Assembly (NCBI RefSeq): GCF_028737195.1
Contig: NZ_JAQZAJ010000001.1
Span: 1-64,000 of the forward strand
DNA: 64,000 bases
Direction: 5' to 3'
Origin: Pseudovibrio exalbescens
Lineage (GTDB): Bacteria; Pseudomonadota; Alphaproteobacteria; Rhizobiales; Stappiaceae
The position numbers were made by a program, and so were the translations under genes. Of this stretch, positions 8,434-16,414 are shown piece by piece (the first letter of the stretch is position 1; the number at the start of each line of letters is the position of its first letter). The notes beneath the pieces were generated by a model. It made no database searches and was not told the DNA's origin. It saw only the letters and a list, made by a program, of their open reading frames with translations.

Positions 8434-9223
8434 CAACACCGAGCTCCTTCAGGTATCCGGCCATTTTCACCCGGACGTCCGCCAGGTCGGCTTCGATCCG
8501 CAGGATGTCTTTCTGCACAGCCGCGACGTCGATTTCTTCCTCCGGCTCGAAGGTGTCGACGTAGCGGGGGATGTTGAGGTTGTAGCCGTTCTCGGCGATC
8601 TCCTCAGGTGCCGCCAGATGCGAATACCGCTCGACCTCGGCACGGGCGCCGTAGGTCTCCAGCACCTTGGCCACGTGTGCCTCGTCCATAACGTTCTGGG
8701 TCTTGCCCGGCGTGAACTCCTTGCTGGCGTCGATGAACAGCACATCGCGCCGCTCCGCGTTCGCACCGCCTTCTTCGCGGGAACGGTCGAAGATCAGGAT
8801 GGCGACCGGGATCCCGGTGGTGGTGAACAGGTTGGCCGGCAATCCGACGACGGCGTCGAGCAGGTTCTCCTCGATCAACTGCTGACGGATGCGCCCCTCG
8901 GCCCCGGCCCGGAACAGCACGCCATGCGGCACGATCACCGCGACGCGGCCGGACTGGCGCTTGGCTATCTCGATCATGTGGGTGATGAAGGCGTAATCGC
9001 CCTTGGACTTGGGCGGCACACCGCGCCAGAAGCGGTTGTACTGGTCGCCGGCTGCGTCCTCCGCGCCCCATTTGTCGAGCGAGAACGGCGGATTGGCGAG
9101 CACTACGTCGAAGCGTTGGAGGTGGTCGGCCTCAACAAGCGCCGGGCTGTTGAGCGTGTCACACCATTCAATGCGGGCCGCGTCCGTTGCATGCAGGAAC
9201 ATGTTCATCCGGGCCAGCGCCAG
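8426..9223 (-). pseudogene. hsdM: Type I methyltransferase subunit M, 5' half missing
   Basis: The 260 readable residues from ATG 9208 to the stop at 8426 match the C-terminal half of HsdM: the catalytic NPPF (residues 39-42), the VPHGVLF segment and the C-terminal helix. Full HsdM is about 500 residues; the N-terminal helical domain and the SAM-binding motif are absent. Upstream of the ATG, HsdM-like codons (reading LALAR) continue only to about 9223, where an in-frame stop appears and phage methylase sequence on the other strand begins. The fragment probably cannot bind SAM, so modification should be lost unless an intact copy exists elsewhere. The operon promoter is also missing. Confidence 0.88.
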
Positions 9224-9518
9224 TCAGCTGTGGATGACGCCGACGGCGCGCGATCACAAGGACGGGGCGACGACATTGGCGAACACGCCTGTGAACGGCC
9301 TGCTTGGCCGCCAGGTCCTGGCAACGCCGACGGTTGGGAGCGATATCTCCGAGCCGCGCCGGACGCTGAACCCAGCATTCGTCGAGGCTCTGATGGGCTG
9401 GCCCACCGGGTGGACCGCCTTCGGCTCTGCGGCAACGGCGTGGTCCCATTGGTTGCCGCGCATGCGCTCCGAACTCTCGCGGCTCAATTGCTGGCCGATG
9501 GATGAGGTGGCGACATGA
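9222..9518 (+). pseudogene. Phage DNA (cytosine-5) methyltransferase, C-terminal fragment
   Basis: Read in the frame ending at 9518, this segment contains LWMTPTARDHKDG and LNPAFVEALMGWPTGWT, a pattern typical of the C-terminal end of phage DNA-cytosine methylases. The catalytic part and the start are missing: to the left, the sequence becomes the reverse strand of hsdM. The open frame running across the junction is accidental. Its stop overlaps the start of the DUF7220 gene (ATGA), the normal phage arrangement. The fragment is probably not expressed as a working enzyme. Confidence 0.75.
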
Positions 9519-9739
9519 AGCAATCGCGCCTCATGTCGCTGATCGAGTCCATCGCCAACGTTGCCGTCGGCTACGGCGTCGCGGTCATCACGCAGATCCT
9601 GATCTTCCCGGTGTTCGGGTTACAAACGACGCTCGCGCAGAACCTGAAAATGGGCGCGATCTTCACCGTCATATCGATAGCGCGGTCCTTCGCCCTGCGG
9701 CGGGTGTTCGAGGCGATACGAATGCGATGCGCCAAATGA
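9515..9739 (+). CDS. Phage DUF7220 family small membrane protein
   Basis: This 74-residue protein has two hydrophobic segments (about residues 10-32 and 45-60) separated by a short polar turn, ending in a basic tail. It matches the DUF7220 pattern (RLMSLIESIANVAVGYGVAV) common in Rhodobacterales prophages next to methylases. Role unknown; it probably sits in the inner membrane. ATG overlaps the stop of the methylase remnant. Confidence 0.75.
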   Translation: MKQSRLMSLIESIANVAVGYGVAVITQILIFPVFGLQTTLAQNLKMGAIFTVISIARSFALRRVFEAIRMRCAK

Positions 9740-9791
9740 GCAACCGCCGCCCCGGTGGGACGACGGTCATCTGTGTGTTGGACCGTGTGCG

Positions 9792-10310
9792 TCAGTCGCG
9801 GATAGCGTAGACGCGGCCTCGTCCGTCAACCTTTTCCGAGGTGATCGTCAGGCCGAGCTTCTTTTTCAGCGCGCCGGACATTGCCCCTCTCGCAGTGTGA
9901 GCTTGCCAATCGAGTGCCGCCATGATCTCTGCGATGGTTGCGCCGTTCGGCGCGCGCAGCATGGCGACGAGGGTGGCCTGCTTGGTGCCCTCGCGCGGCG
10001 TGCGGGTCTTGGGTGCTGTGTCCTCGGTCGGTTTGACCTGCGCGCTGTCAGTCTCGATGCCGATGGCGGCGAGGCCTGTGTCGGTGGCGATCAGCGTGAT
10101 GCCGTGGCCGTCGCCGGTCTCGCGCCAGACATGCTCGCCTTTGCGCATGTTGGCATCGACCTCTTCGAGGAAGCCTTTTGCAAGCATCGCGCCGACCACC
10201 TTGGTGGCGGCCCCGCCGCGCAGGCTGTCGGGCAGCGGCAAGGCGATATGGCCGTCGCGTTGAGATGCGGCGCTGAGAATGATGGCTTGGGTGTCGGTGA
10301 GTTTGGTCAT
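9792..10310 (-). CDS. DUF3489 domain protein
   Basis: This 172-residue protein has an N-terminal winged-helix-like segment, a Lys/Thr/Pro-rich linker near 90-107, and the C-terminal DUF3489 domain from about 107 (TPREGTKQATLVAMLR, then GAMSGALKKKLGLTI and GRGRVYAI). DUF3489 looks like a winged helix and is frequent in alphaproteobacterial phages and plasmids, so DNA binding is likely but untested. It is the last of three minus-strand genes that read away from the terminase operon. Confidence 0.8.
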   Translation of the reverse strand: MTKLTDTQAIILSAASQRDGHIALPLPDSLRGGAATKVVGAMLAKGFLEEVDANMRKGEHVWRETGDGHGITLIATDTGLAAIGIETDSAQVKPTEDTAPKTRTPREGTKQATLVAMLRAPNGATIAEIMAALDWQAHTARGAMSGALKKKLGLTITSEKVDGRGRVYAIRD

Positions 10311-10401
10311 GTTTGCCTCCGGGTCTAAGCCGCGCGGGATGCGGGACTCTTCTACCGAGGCGAGCCCGCCGGTTGGCGGGCCGTAGGCGGCGAGTGGCGG
10401 C

Positions 10402-10590
10402 TCAGTCGTCGCGCGCGATCAGGGCAAGGAGGACGGCCGCCATGCCGCCGAGGTATTCACTGCGGCGAAACACGATCTCGTCGATCTCGCTCGCGGTGTT
10501 GATGGTTGGGTCGACCTGAAGGTCGCTGCCGATGTGCGGCATCAGGCGGGTGGCTTCGCGGTTGTAGCGCTCTGCAAGCGTGCTGGTCAT
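10402..10590 (-). CDS. Small phage protein of unknown function
   Basis: A 62-residue protein from ATG 10590, five bases after the stop of the preceding gene. It has an acidic middle and a hydrophobic C-terminal helix (YLGGMAAVLLALIARDD). I do not recognise a family. The tight spacing and its position in a conserved-looking phage cluster support it as real; the function is open. Confidence 0.55.
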   Translation of the reverse strand: MTSTLAERYNREATRLMPHIGSDLQVDPTINTASEIDEIVFRRSEYLGGMAAVLLALIARDD

Positions 10591-10595
10591 CGGGT

Positions 10596-10865
10596 TCACT
10601 TCGCGAATTCGCCTTCGCCAAAGGCGCTGTCGGTGATGCGCTTCAAGAGGCTCGCGTAGTGCTCGAGGCTGCCAACGGTGGCCCAGCCGATCTCGTCGGG
10701 GTGGCAGTTGAAATGTTCGTCGCTGAAGCTCTGGAGCCGGGCGAGCATCTCGTCGATTTCGGTCTTCTTGCCGATGAAGGCATTCAAAGCCGCCTCTTTG
10801 TTGCGGCGTGCCTTCTCGGCGCGAAGCTGATGGCGGGGCGTTGTCTGCGGGTTCAGGCGGGTCAT
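10596..10865 (-). CDS. Phage protein of unknown function
   Basis: This 89-residue, charged, mostly helical protein starts at ATG 10865 with a basic N-terminus followed by an acidic segment (EIDEMLARLQSFSDEHFN). It has no signal peptide or membrane segment. It lies divergent from the terminase operon, with a shared 111-base control region. Similar small proteins occur beside phage terminases in Rhodobacterales, as I recall, but no function is known to me. Confidence 0.6.
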   Translation of the reverse strand: MTRLNPQTTPRHQLRAEKARRNKEAALNAFIGKKTEIDEMLARLQSFSDEHFNCHPDEIGWATVGSLEHYASLLKRITDSAFGEGEFAK

Positions 10866-10976
10866 CGTGGCGGCTCCGTGGTGAGTTGCATCGTTTTCGT
10901 AGGACCACGTTCGCTCTGGTGCGGAGGCTTATCAACTACATAAGCACATGATTTTGAATGATAATCGGAGCGCGAC

Positions 10977-11537
10977 ATGGAGGGTCTGAGCGAGCGCCAG
11001 TATGCCGCCCGCGTCGGTCTCTCACGCGGAGCCATCCAGAAGGCCAAGGCAACGGGACGCGTGGTTCTGCATTCCGATGGCAGCATCGACGCGGAGGCCA
11101 GCGATGCGTTGCGTGCGCAGGCGACCGACCCGTCGAAAACCCGAAAGGCGCCGAAGGCGAAGCTCAAACCCGTGTCGGAGGCCGCAGTCTCGGCCGTGGG
11201 CGAAACGCTACGCGAGCAGGGAATGGCCGCACCGCAAGTCGGCAGCGGCACCACGTTCCTGCAGGCAAAGACGGCCAATGAGGTTCTGAAAGCGCAGGAA
11301 CGCCGTCTGAGACTGCAGAAGTTGAAAGGCGAACTGATCGACCGGGCTCGCGCGCTGTCGCTGGTCTTCCGGCTGGCGCGGCAGGAGCGCGACGTTTGGG
11401 TCAACTGGCCCGCACGGGCGGCGGCTTTGATGGCGGCTGATCTGGGCGTCGAGCCCGCCGCGATGCAAAAGGTTCTGGAGAAACATGTCCGTGCCCAGCT
11501 CGACGATCTTGCCGAGGTCCAAGCCGATCTCCGGTGA
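10977..11537 (+). CDS. Terminase small subunit
   Basis: This 186-residue protein has an N-terminal helix-turn-helix (LSERQYAARVGLSRGAIQKA, residues 4-23) like lambda Nu1, a charged linker, a helical oligomerisation part, and a C-terminal helix that would contact TerL. It recognises the packaging site on phage DNA. GGAG lies about 7 bases before ATG 10977. The last 53 bases overlap the TerL gene in another frame, a usual arrangement that couples translation. Confidence 0.85.
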   Translation: MEGLSERQYAARVGLSRGAIQKAKATGRVVLHSDGSIDAEASDALRAQATDPSKTRKAPKAKLKPVSEAAVSAVGETLREQGMAAPQVGSGTTFLQAKTANEVLKAQERRLRLQKLKGELIDRARALSLVFRLARQERDVWVNWPARAAALMAADLGVEPAAMQKVLEKHVRAQLDDLAEVQADLR

Positions 11538-13470
11538 GGACGACTTCGATGGCGCGGCCGAAATCCTGCGTGCCTGGAGTGAAGGCCTCACGCCGGATCC
11601 GGACCTGACGGTTTCGCAATGGGCGGATCGGCACCGGATGCTCTCAGGACGGGCATCGGCCGAGCCGGGGCGGTATCGCACCGCCCGCACGCCCTACATG
11701 GGCGAGATCATGGACCGGCTGTCGCCCGGCGATCCGACACAGCGGATTGTCTTCATGAAGGCCGCTCAGGTCGGGGCGACCGAAGCGGGTAACAACTGGA
11801 TCGGCTTCGCGATCCACCAGGCACCAGGGCCGATGCTCGCCGTCCAGCCCACTGTGGAACTGGCGAAACGGAACTCGCGGCAGCGGATCGATCCGCTGAT
11901 CGACGAAAGCCCGGAGCTGCGGGAGCGGGTCAAACCGGCGCGCTCGCGGGACGCGGGCAATACGATGTTGTCGAAGGAATTCGCGGGCGGCATCCTGATC
12001 ATGACCGGGGCGAACTCGGCGGTAGGTCTCCGCTCGACCCCGGCGCGCTACATCTTTCTGGATGAGGTCGATGCCTATCCGGTCTCGGCCGACGAGGAAG
12101 GCGATCCGGTCACGCTGGCCGAAGCCCGGTCCCTGACTTTTGCCCACCGACGCAAGGTTTTCCTGGTTTCGACGCCAACCATTCGGGGACTGAGCCGGAT
12201 CGAACGGGACTTTGATGCCAGCGATCAACGCCGGTTCTTCGTGCCTTGTCCGCATTGCGGTGCGATGCAGTGGCTGAAATTTGAACGGCTGCGCTGGCAG
12301 AATGGGCAGCCGGAAACAGCGGAATATCACTGCGAGGGCTGCGACACGCCCATTGACGAACATCACAAGACGGCCATGCTAGAGGCTGGCGAATGGCGGG
12401 CGACCGCCACGGCAGCGGATCCCAATACCGTCGGCTACCACCTCTCGGCGCTCTATTCGCCAATCGGCTGGCTCAGCTGGGAGCGGTTCGTGCGGGCCTG
12501 GGACGCGGCTCAAGGGTCGGACGAGGCGATCAAAGCATTCCGCAATACGATCCTTGGCGAGACCTGGGTTGAGACCGGAGAAGCGCCGGACTGGCAGCGG
12601 CTCTACGACCAGCGTGAGCGCTGGACATCCGGGATGGTGCCTGCGGGCGGGCTGTTCCTTACCGCTGGGGCCGACGTGCAGAAGGATCGGATCGAGGTCG
12701 ATGTTTGGGCCTGGGGCCGTGGGCTCGAAAGCTGGATCGTCGATCACATCGTGATCGAGGGCGGGCCCGACCGGCATGAGGCCTGGGCCGACCTGACCGA
12801 TCTGCTCAGACGGACATGGCCGCATGAACGCGGCGCGCATCTGAAGATCGCGCGGCTCGCCATCGACACGGGCTACGAGGCCCCGGCGGTTTATGGCTGG
12901 TCGCGGGCTCAAGGATTTGCACAAGTCTCGCCGGTCAAGGGCGTGGAAGGGTTCAATCGGGCAAGCCCGGTGTCGGGGCCGACCTATGTGGATGCGACCG
13001 AGGGCGGCAAACGTCTGCGTCGGGGCGCGCGCCTCTGGACCGTGGCGGTGTCGACCTTCAAGGCCGAGACCTATCGCTTCCTGCGGCTCGAACGGCCGAC
13101 CGAGGAGGACATTGCCGCCGGGGCGGCGTTCTCGCCCGGCACGGTGCATCTGCCGCATTGGGTCGAAAACGAATGGCTGAAGCAGTTCGTGGCCGAGCAG
13201 CTGGTCACCGTGCGCACGAAGCGCGGCTTCGCAAGGCTTGAATGGCAGAAACTGCGCGAACGCAACGAGGCGCTGGACTGCCGCGTCTATGCCCGCGCCG
13301 CCGCCTGGATCGCGGGCGCGGATCGTTGGACCGACGAAAAATGGCGTGACCTCGAGGATCAGCTTGGGGTCGCCGACGTCTCTGCGGATCCCGCGGGACA
13401 GATCAACAGACAAGCACCGACATCGCAGGGCAAACGCAGATCTGACTGGCTCGGGCCGCGCGGAGGGTGA
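11485..13470 (+). CDS. Terminase large subunit (lambda GpA family)
   Basis: This 661-residue packaging motor has a Walker A-like segment KAAQVGATE (92-100), Walker B YIFLDEVDAYP (189-199), a zinc-finger-like CPHCG...CEGC pair, and a C-terminal nuclease domain with LAIDTGYEAPAVYGW. It pumps DNA into the prohead and cuts it at the ends. Length and motifs are as in GpA proteins, and no break is visible. ATG at 11485 follows TGGAGAAAC. It is the first intact gene of the rightward head operon. Confidence 0.95.
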   Translation: MSVPSSTILPRSKPISGEDDFDGAAEILRAWSEGLTPDPDLTVSQWADRHRMLSGRASAEPGRYRTARTPYMGEIMDRLSPGDPTQRIVFMKAAQVGATEAGNNWIGFAIHQAPGPMLAVQPTVELAKRNSRQRIDPLIDESPELRERVKPARSRDAGNTMLSKEFAGGILIMTGANSAVGLRSTPARYIFLDEVDAYPVSADEEGDPVTLAEARSLTFAHRRKVFLVSTPTIRGLSRIERDFDASDQRRFFVPCPHCGAMQWLKFERLRWQNGQPETAEYHCEGCDTPIDEHHKTAMLEAGEWRATATAADPNTVGYHLSALYSPIGWLSWERFVRAWDAAQGSDEAIKAFRNTILGETWVETGEAPDWQRLYDQRERWTSGMVPAGGLFLTAGADVQKDRIEVDVWAWGRGLESWIVDHIVIEGGPDRHEAWADLTDLLRRTWPHERGAHLKIARLAIDTGYEAPAVYGWSRAQGFAQVSPVKGVEGFNRASPVSGPTYVDATEGGKRLRRGARLWTVAVSTFKAETYRFLRLERPTEEDIAAGAAFSPGTVHLPHWVENEWLKQFVAEQLVTVRTKRGFARLEWQKLRERNEALDCRVYARAAAWIAGADRWTDEKWRDLEDQLGVADVSADPAGQINRQAPTSQGKRRSDWLGPRGG

Positions 13471-13478
13471 TTTTGAAC

Positions 13479-13688
13479 ATGACGGACTGGACGGAATCCG
13501 AGCTTTCGGCGCTGCGCCGTGCCTACGCCAGCGGCACGACTCGGGTCAGCTATGACGGGAAATCCGTGGATTACGGCTCGGCCGAAGATCTTCTGGCCCG
13601 GATTCGCACCATCGAACGCGCTATCGCCGGGACGGCAAGACCACTGCCGATCGCCGGCCTCGCGAGCTTCTCGCGTGGAGACCGCTGA
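13479..13688 (+). CDS. gpW-like head-tail joining protein
   Basis: This 69-residue protein reads TDWTESELSALRRAYASG, then VSYDGKSVDYGSAEDLLARI, the two-helix plus hairpin pattern of lambda gpW, which plugs the portal after packaging. I chose ATG 13479 because GGAGG at 13462-13466 is well spaced for it; a GTG at 13467 would have no room. It lies between terminase and portal, as in lambda. Confidence 0.8.
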   Translation: MTDWTESELSALRRAYASGTTRVSYDGKSVDYGSAEDLLARIRTIERAIAGTARPLPIAGLASFSRGDR

Positions 13689-15202
13689 TGTCGGCGAACT
13701 GGTTTGACCACGCCATAGCCTCGGTGGCACCGCGCACGGCGGCCCGTCGAGTCCTTGCCAGGCAGGCCTTCGAAACCCTTACGCGGGGATATGATGGCGC
13801 GGCCAAAGGGCGGCGGACCGAGGGCTGGCGCGCGCCGGGAACTTCCGCCGATACCGAGGTTGGCGTCGCCAAGGCGCTCTTGCGCGATCGCATGCGTGAT
13901 CTGGTGCGCAACAATCCGCAAGCGGCGAAGGCCGTGGCGGTGCTGGTCAACAACATTGTCGGCGCGGGCATCATGCCGCGCGCCGCCAGCGGCAATGACA
14001 AACTGGATCGAAAGGTCGATGCGCTCTTCGCGCAATGGTCGGACACGGCCGATGCCGACGGCCAGCTCGACTTCTATGGTCTGCAGACGTTGATCTGCCG
14101 CGAAATGGTCGAGGCGGGCGAAGTGTTGGTGCGCCGACGTTTGCGGCGGGCGAGCGATGGTCCGCCAGTGCCGCTGCAAGTGCAGGTGCTGGAGGCCGAC
14201 TTCCTTGACGCCACGAAATCCGGCGCGCTCGGCGCAGGACGGCTGGTGCAAGGGATTGAGTTCGACCCGGTCGGCAAGCGCCGGGCCTATTGGCTGCATG
14301 CCGAGCATCCCGGCGACGCCTATGGCGCATTGCAGAACGGGTTGAAGAGCCGTCCGGTCCCAGCGAGTGAGATCGCCCATGTGTATGAAAAGCAGCGCAC
14401 GCAGGCACGCGGCGTTCCCTGGGGCGCGCCGGTGATCCGCAGCTTGCGCGATCTTGACGACTACGAAGTGGCCGAACTGGTCCGCAAGAAGACTGAGGCC
14501 TGCGTGACCGCCATCGTCTTCGGCGACGAGGAGGCGCAGCAGGGCATCGCGCCCGCGGTGGTCGACGCCGACGGCAACCGGGTCGAGCAGTTCGAGCCCG
14601 GGCTCATCGCCTATGCCCGCGGCGGCAAGGACATCCGATTCAACCAGCCCGCCGCCACTGGCGGCTACGGCGAGTACAAGCGGGCCAGCCTGCACACGAT
14701 CTCGGCCGACTTCCGGGTGCCCTACGAGCTGCTGACCGGGGACCTGTCCCAGGTGAACTACTCCTCGATCCGCGCCGGGCTCGTGGAGTTCCGCCGAATG
14801 ATCGATGCGGTCCAGTGGCAGCTCTTCATCCCGATGTTCTGCGCGCCGGTATGGCGCTGGTTCACGGAAGCCGCATGGGCGGCGGGGCGCATCCCGACGC
14901 CCGACGTGCCGGTGGAATGGTCGCCGCCGAAGTTCGAGGCGGTCGATCCGCAGAAGGACGCGATGGCGGACCTGCTCGCCATCCGCTCCGGCACGATGAC
15001 GCTGGCCGAGGCCATTGCCCGGCAGGGCCGGAACCCCGACGCGGTGCTGGCCGAGATCGCGGCCACGAACGCCAAGCTCGACGAGCTTGGCCTCGTGCTC
15101 GACAGCGACCCGCGCCGCGTCACCAAGACCGGCAGTGCGCAAGCCAATGCGCCGGCGGACCCCGCGACCGGTCCGGACGACCAGGAAACGGACGCTGCCT
15201 GA
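13688..15202 (+). CDS. Phage portal protein (lambda gpB family)
   Basis: This 504-residue protein forms the dodecameric DNA gate of the head. The conserved central segment LLTGDLSQVNYSSIRAGL and the downstream FIPMFCAPVWRWF match lambda-type portals, and the N-terminal helical region with LVRNNPQAAKAV is also typical. ATG overlaps the preceding stop (TGATG). The gene appears intact, unlike the capsid gene that follows. Confidence 0.93.
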   Translation: MSANWFDHAIASVAPRTAARRVLARQAFETLTRGYDGAAKGRRTEGWRAPGTSADTEVGVAKALLRDRMRDLVRNNPQAAKAVAVLVNNIVGAGIMPRAASGNDKLDRKVDALFAQWSDTADADGQLDFYGLQTLICREMVEAGEVLVRRRLRRASDGPPVPLQVQVLEADFLDATKSGALGAGRLVQGIEFDPVGKRRAYWLHAEHPGDAYGALQNGLKSRPVPASEIAHVYEKQRTQARGVPWGAPVIRSLRDLDDYEVAELVRKKTEACVTAIVFGDEEAQQGIAPAVVDADGNRVEQFEPGLIAYARGGKDIRFNQPAATGGYGEYKRASLHTISADFRVPYELLTGDLSQVNYSSIRAGLVEFRRMIDAVQWQLFIPMFCAPVWRWFTEAAWAAGRIPTPDVPVEWSPPKFEAVDPQKDAMADLLAIRSGTMTLAEAIARQGRNPDAVLAEIAATNAKLDELGLVLDSDPRRVTKTGSAQANAPADPATGPDDQETDAA

Positions 15203-15215
15203 CGAGGATCCATCC

Positions 15216-15437
15216 ATGGAGCAGACGATCGAACTGCCGGCGTTCCGCCGGTCGGCGGAGCTTGCGCCGAACAGCATCGACCCGGAGACGCGCAGCGTCG
15301 AGGTGATTTGGTCGACCGGCGCCCGCGTGCGGCGCGCCGCGCTCTTCGGCGAGCCGCATGACGAGGAGCTGAGCATGGCGCCCGGGCATGTGCGGCTCGA
15401 GCGGCTGAACGCGGGCTCAGACATATCGAAGGATTGA
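15216..15437 (+). pseudogene. Prohead protease/capsid fusion, N-terminal fragment
   Basis: The first 66 codons after ATG 15216 match the start of the prohead protease part of alphaproteobacterial protease-capsid fusion genes (EVIWSTGARVRR, then HVRLERLNAG). Homology stops near 15414, and an unrelated tail of a few residues reaches the stop at 15435-15437. The catalytic residues of the protease are missing. The capsid end of the same gene resumes near 16415, so roughly 250 codons of the usual 650 have been replaced. Confidence 0.78.
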
Positions 15438-15489
15438 AACTCCGCTTTTTCGAACGTAGACTTCTTACAGCGCGAGAAAGGTGTTCAAT

Positions 15490-15693
15490 ATGGGTTTCCT
15501 CACGGATCACTGGCAGGTTATTTTCAGCGGAGTTGGAACTGCTTTTTTAGTTGCAATTGTTGGATACCTATTGAGACGAAGAAGACGTGACGAGCTGGCC
15601 GGCTCAAACCAAGATGCCAAAGCTGGCGCTGGCTCTCAAATCGTTCAGGCAGGCCGAGACGCCCAAGTCGGGGATTCTGGTAAAAAGGAGTAG
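15490..15693 (+). CDS. Small single-span membrane protein with IVQAGRDA motif
   Basis: This 67-residue protein has one membrane helix (about residues 8-28), an arginine stretch (LLRRRRRDEL) that should stay in the cytoplasm, and a C-terminal motif SQIVQAGRDAQVG. I chose ATG 15490 with GAAAGG upstream; a GTG at 15481 is also possible. The next gene, 4 bases on, carries the same motif near its N-terminus. The base composition is AT-richer than the flanking phage genes. I do not recognise a family; a membrane-anchored partner of the next protein is the natural guess. Confidence 0.65.
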   Translation: MGFLTDHWQVIFSGVGTAFLVAIVGYLLRRRRRDELAGSNQDAKAGAGSQIVQAGRDAQVGDSGKKE

Positions 15694-15697
15694 CTTG

Positions 15698-16366
15698 ATG
15701 TCGCAGTCAGCTAATGCCGGACATAGCAGCACAATCGTGCAGGCTGGCAGGGATGCAATTCTGGGTATCCCAAAGAGTCCTCCCAACATCCGACTAGTAA
15801 GGCTCGAGATCGATGATGATCAAACACACGGGACACTTCGGCAGAAACTAAATGTGATACTGAAGAACAATGGAGACTATTCTGCTTTCCTGCTTCGCGG
15901 GAGCCTGATCTGCTCTGGCAGCGCTACCATAAGGCTTTGTAACCAGATTGGAATGCAGTTCAGTTTGAGCAAGGCTGACTGGACATATGATGTTGACATA
16001 GATTCTGTTGATCCATCATTTGTAGGCCACCACTCCATAGAACCGAACGAAGTAGTGAATTTCAACGTAATGGTTGCTCGCGAGTCAGGTGGACATGAGC
16101 CAACCGTCTATCGAGCGCACCTAAAGTTTGATTTTGACGAGGGAGACAGCCTTGAGACGGATGATTTTCACCTAATGATATCTGGCCCTGTCGTCTGGCA
16201 GGGTGGCTTTCAGGCGAACGGACCATCGCCAGACGAGTGGGGAAATTGTCAAGCTGAAAATGTCCGCCGACTTCGTGAAATAGGTTTCGATTATCGCGAT
16301 CATATTCATCCCGAATCCAGAAAGTACGTCGAAGCGGTTGCTCCGGGGATATTTGACGACGAATAG
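15698..16366 (+). CDS. Unknown protein with N-terminal IVQAGRDA motif
   Basis: This 222-residue protein starts at ATG 15698 behind a strong AAAAAGGAG site. Residues 9-22 hold STIVQAGRDAILG, shared with the small membrane protein just upstream; the rest is strand-rich with no membrane segment (LNVILKNNGDYSAF, then NEVVNFNVMVARE), suggesting an immunoglobulin-like beta fold. The C-terminus is charged. Its composition and codon use differ from the phage head genes around it. The pair sits exactly where the protease-capsid gene is broken. Function unknown; a prophage-carried defence or exclusion pair is one possibility. Confidence 0.65.
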   Translation: MSQSANAGHSSTIVQAGRDAILGIPKSPPNIRLVRLEIDDDQTHGTLRQKLNVILKNNGDYSAFLLRGSLICSGSATIRLCNQIGMQFSLSKADWTYDVDIDSVDPSFVGHHSIEPNEVVNFNVMVARESGGHEPTVYRAHLKFDFDEGDSLETDDFHLMISGPVVWQGGFQANGPSPDEWGNCQAENVRRLREIGFDYRDHIHPESRKYVEAVAPGIFDDE

Positions 16367-16414
16367 TCGATACCTACAGATAGTCCTTTGGATTTACTTT
16401 GGCGGCCAAAAAAT

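Noticed and set aside
9003-9518. Long open frame across the hsdM/prophage junction
   Set aside because: Left part is the antisense of hsdM; only the right part is a methylase fragment.
9736-9810. 24-codon frame with ATGA overlap after DUF7220
   Set aside because: Too short and overlaps the convergent DUF3489 gene; no support beyond the overlap.
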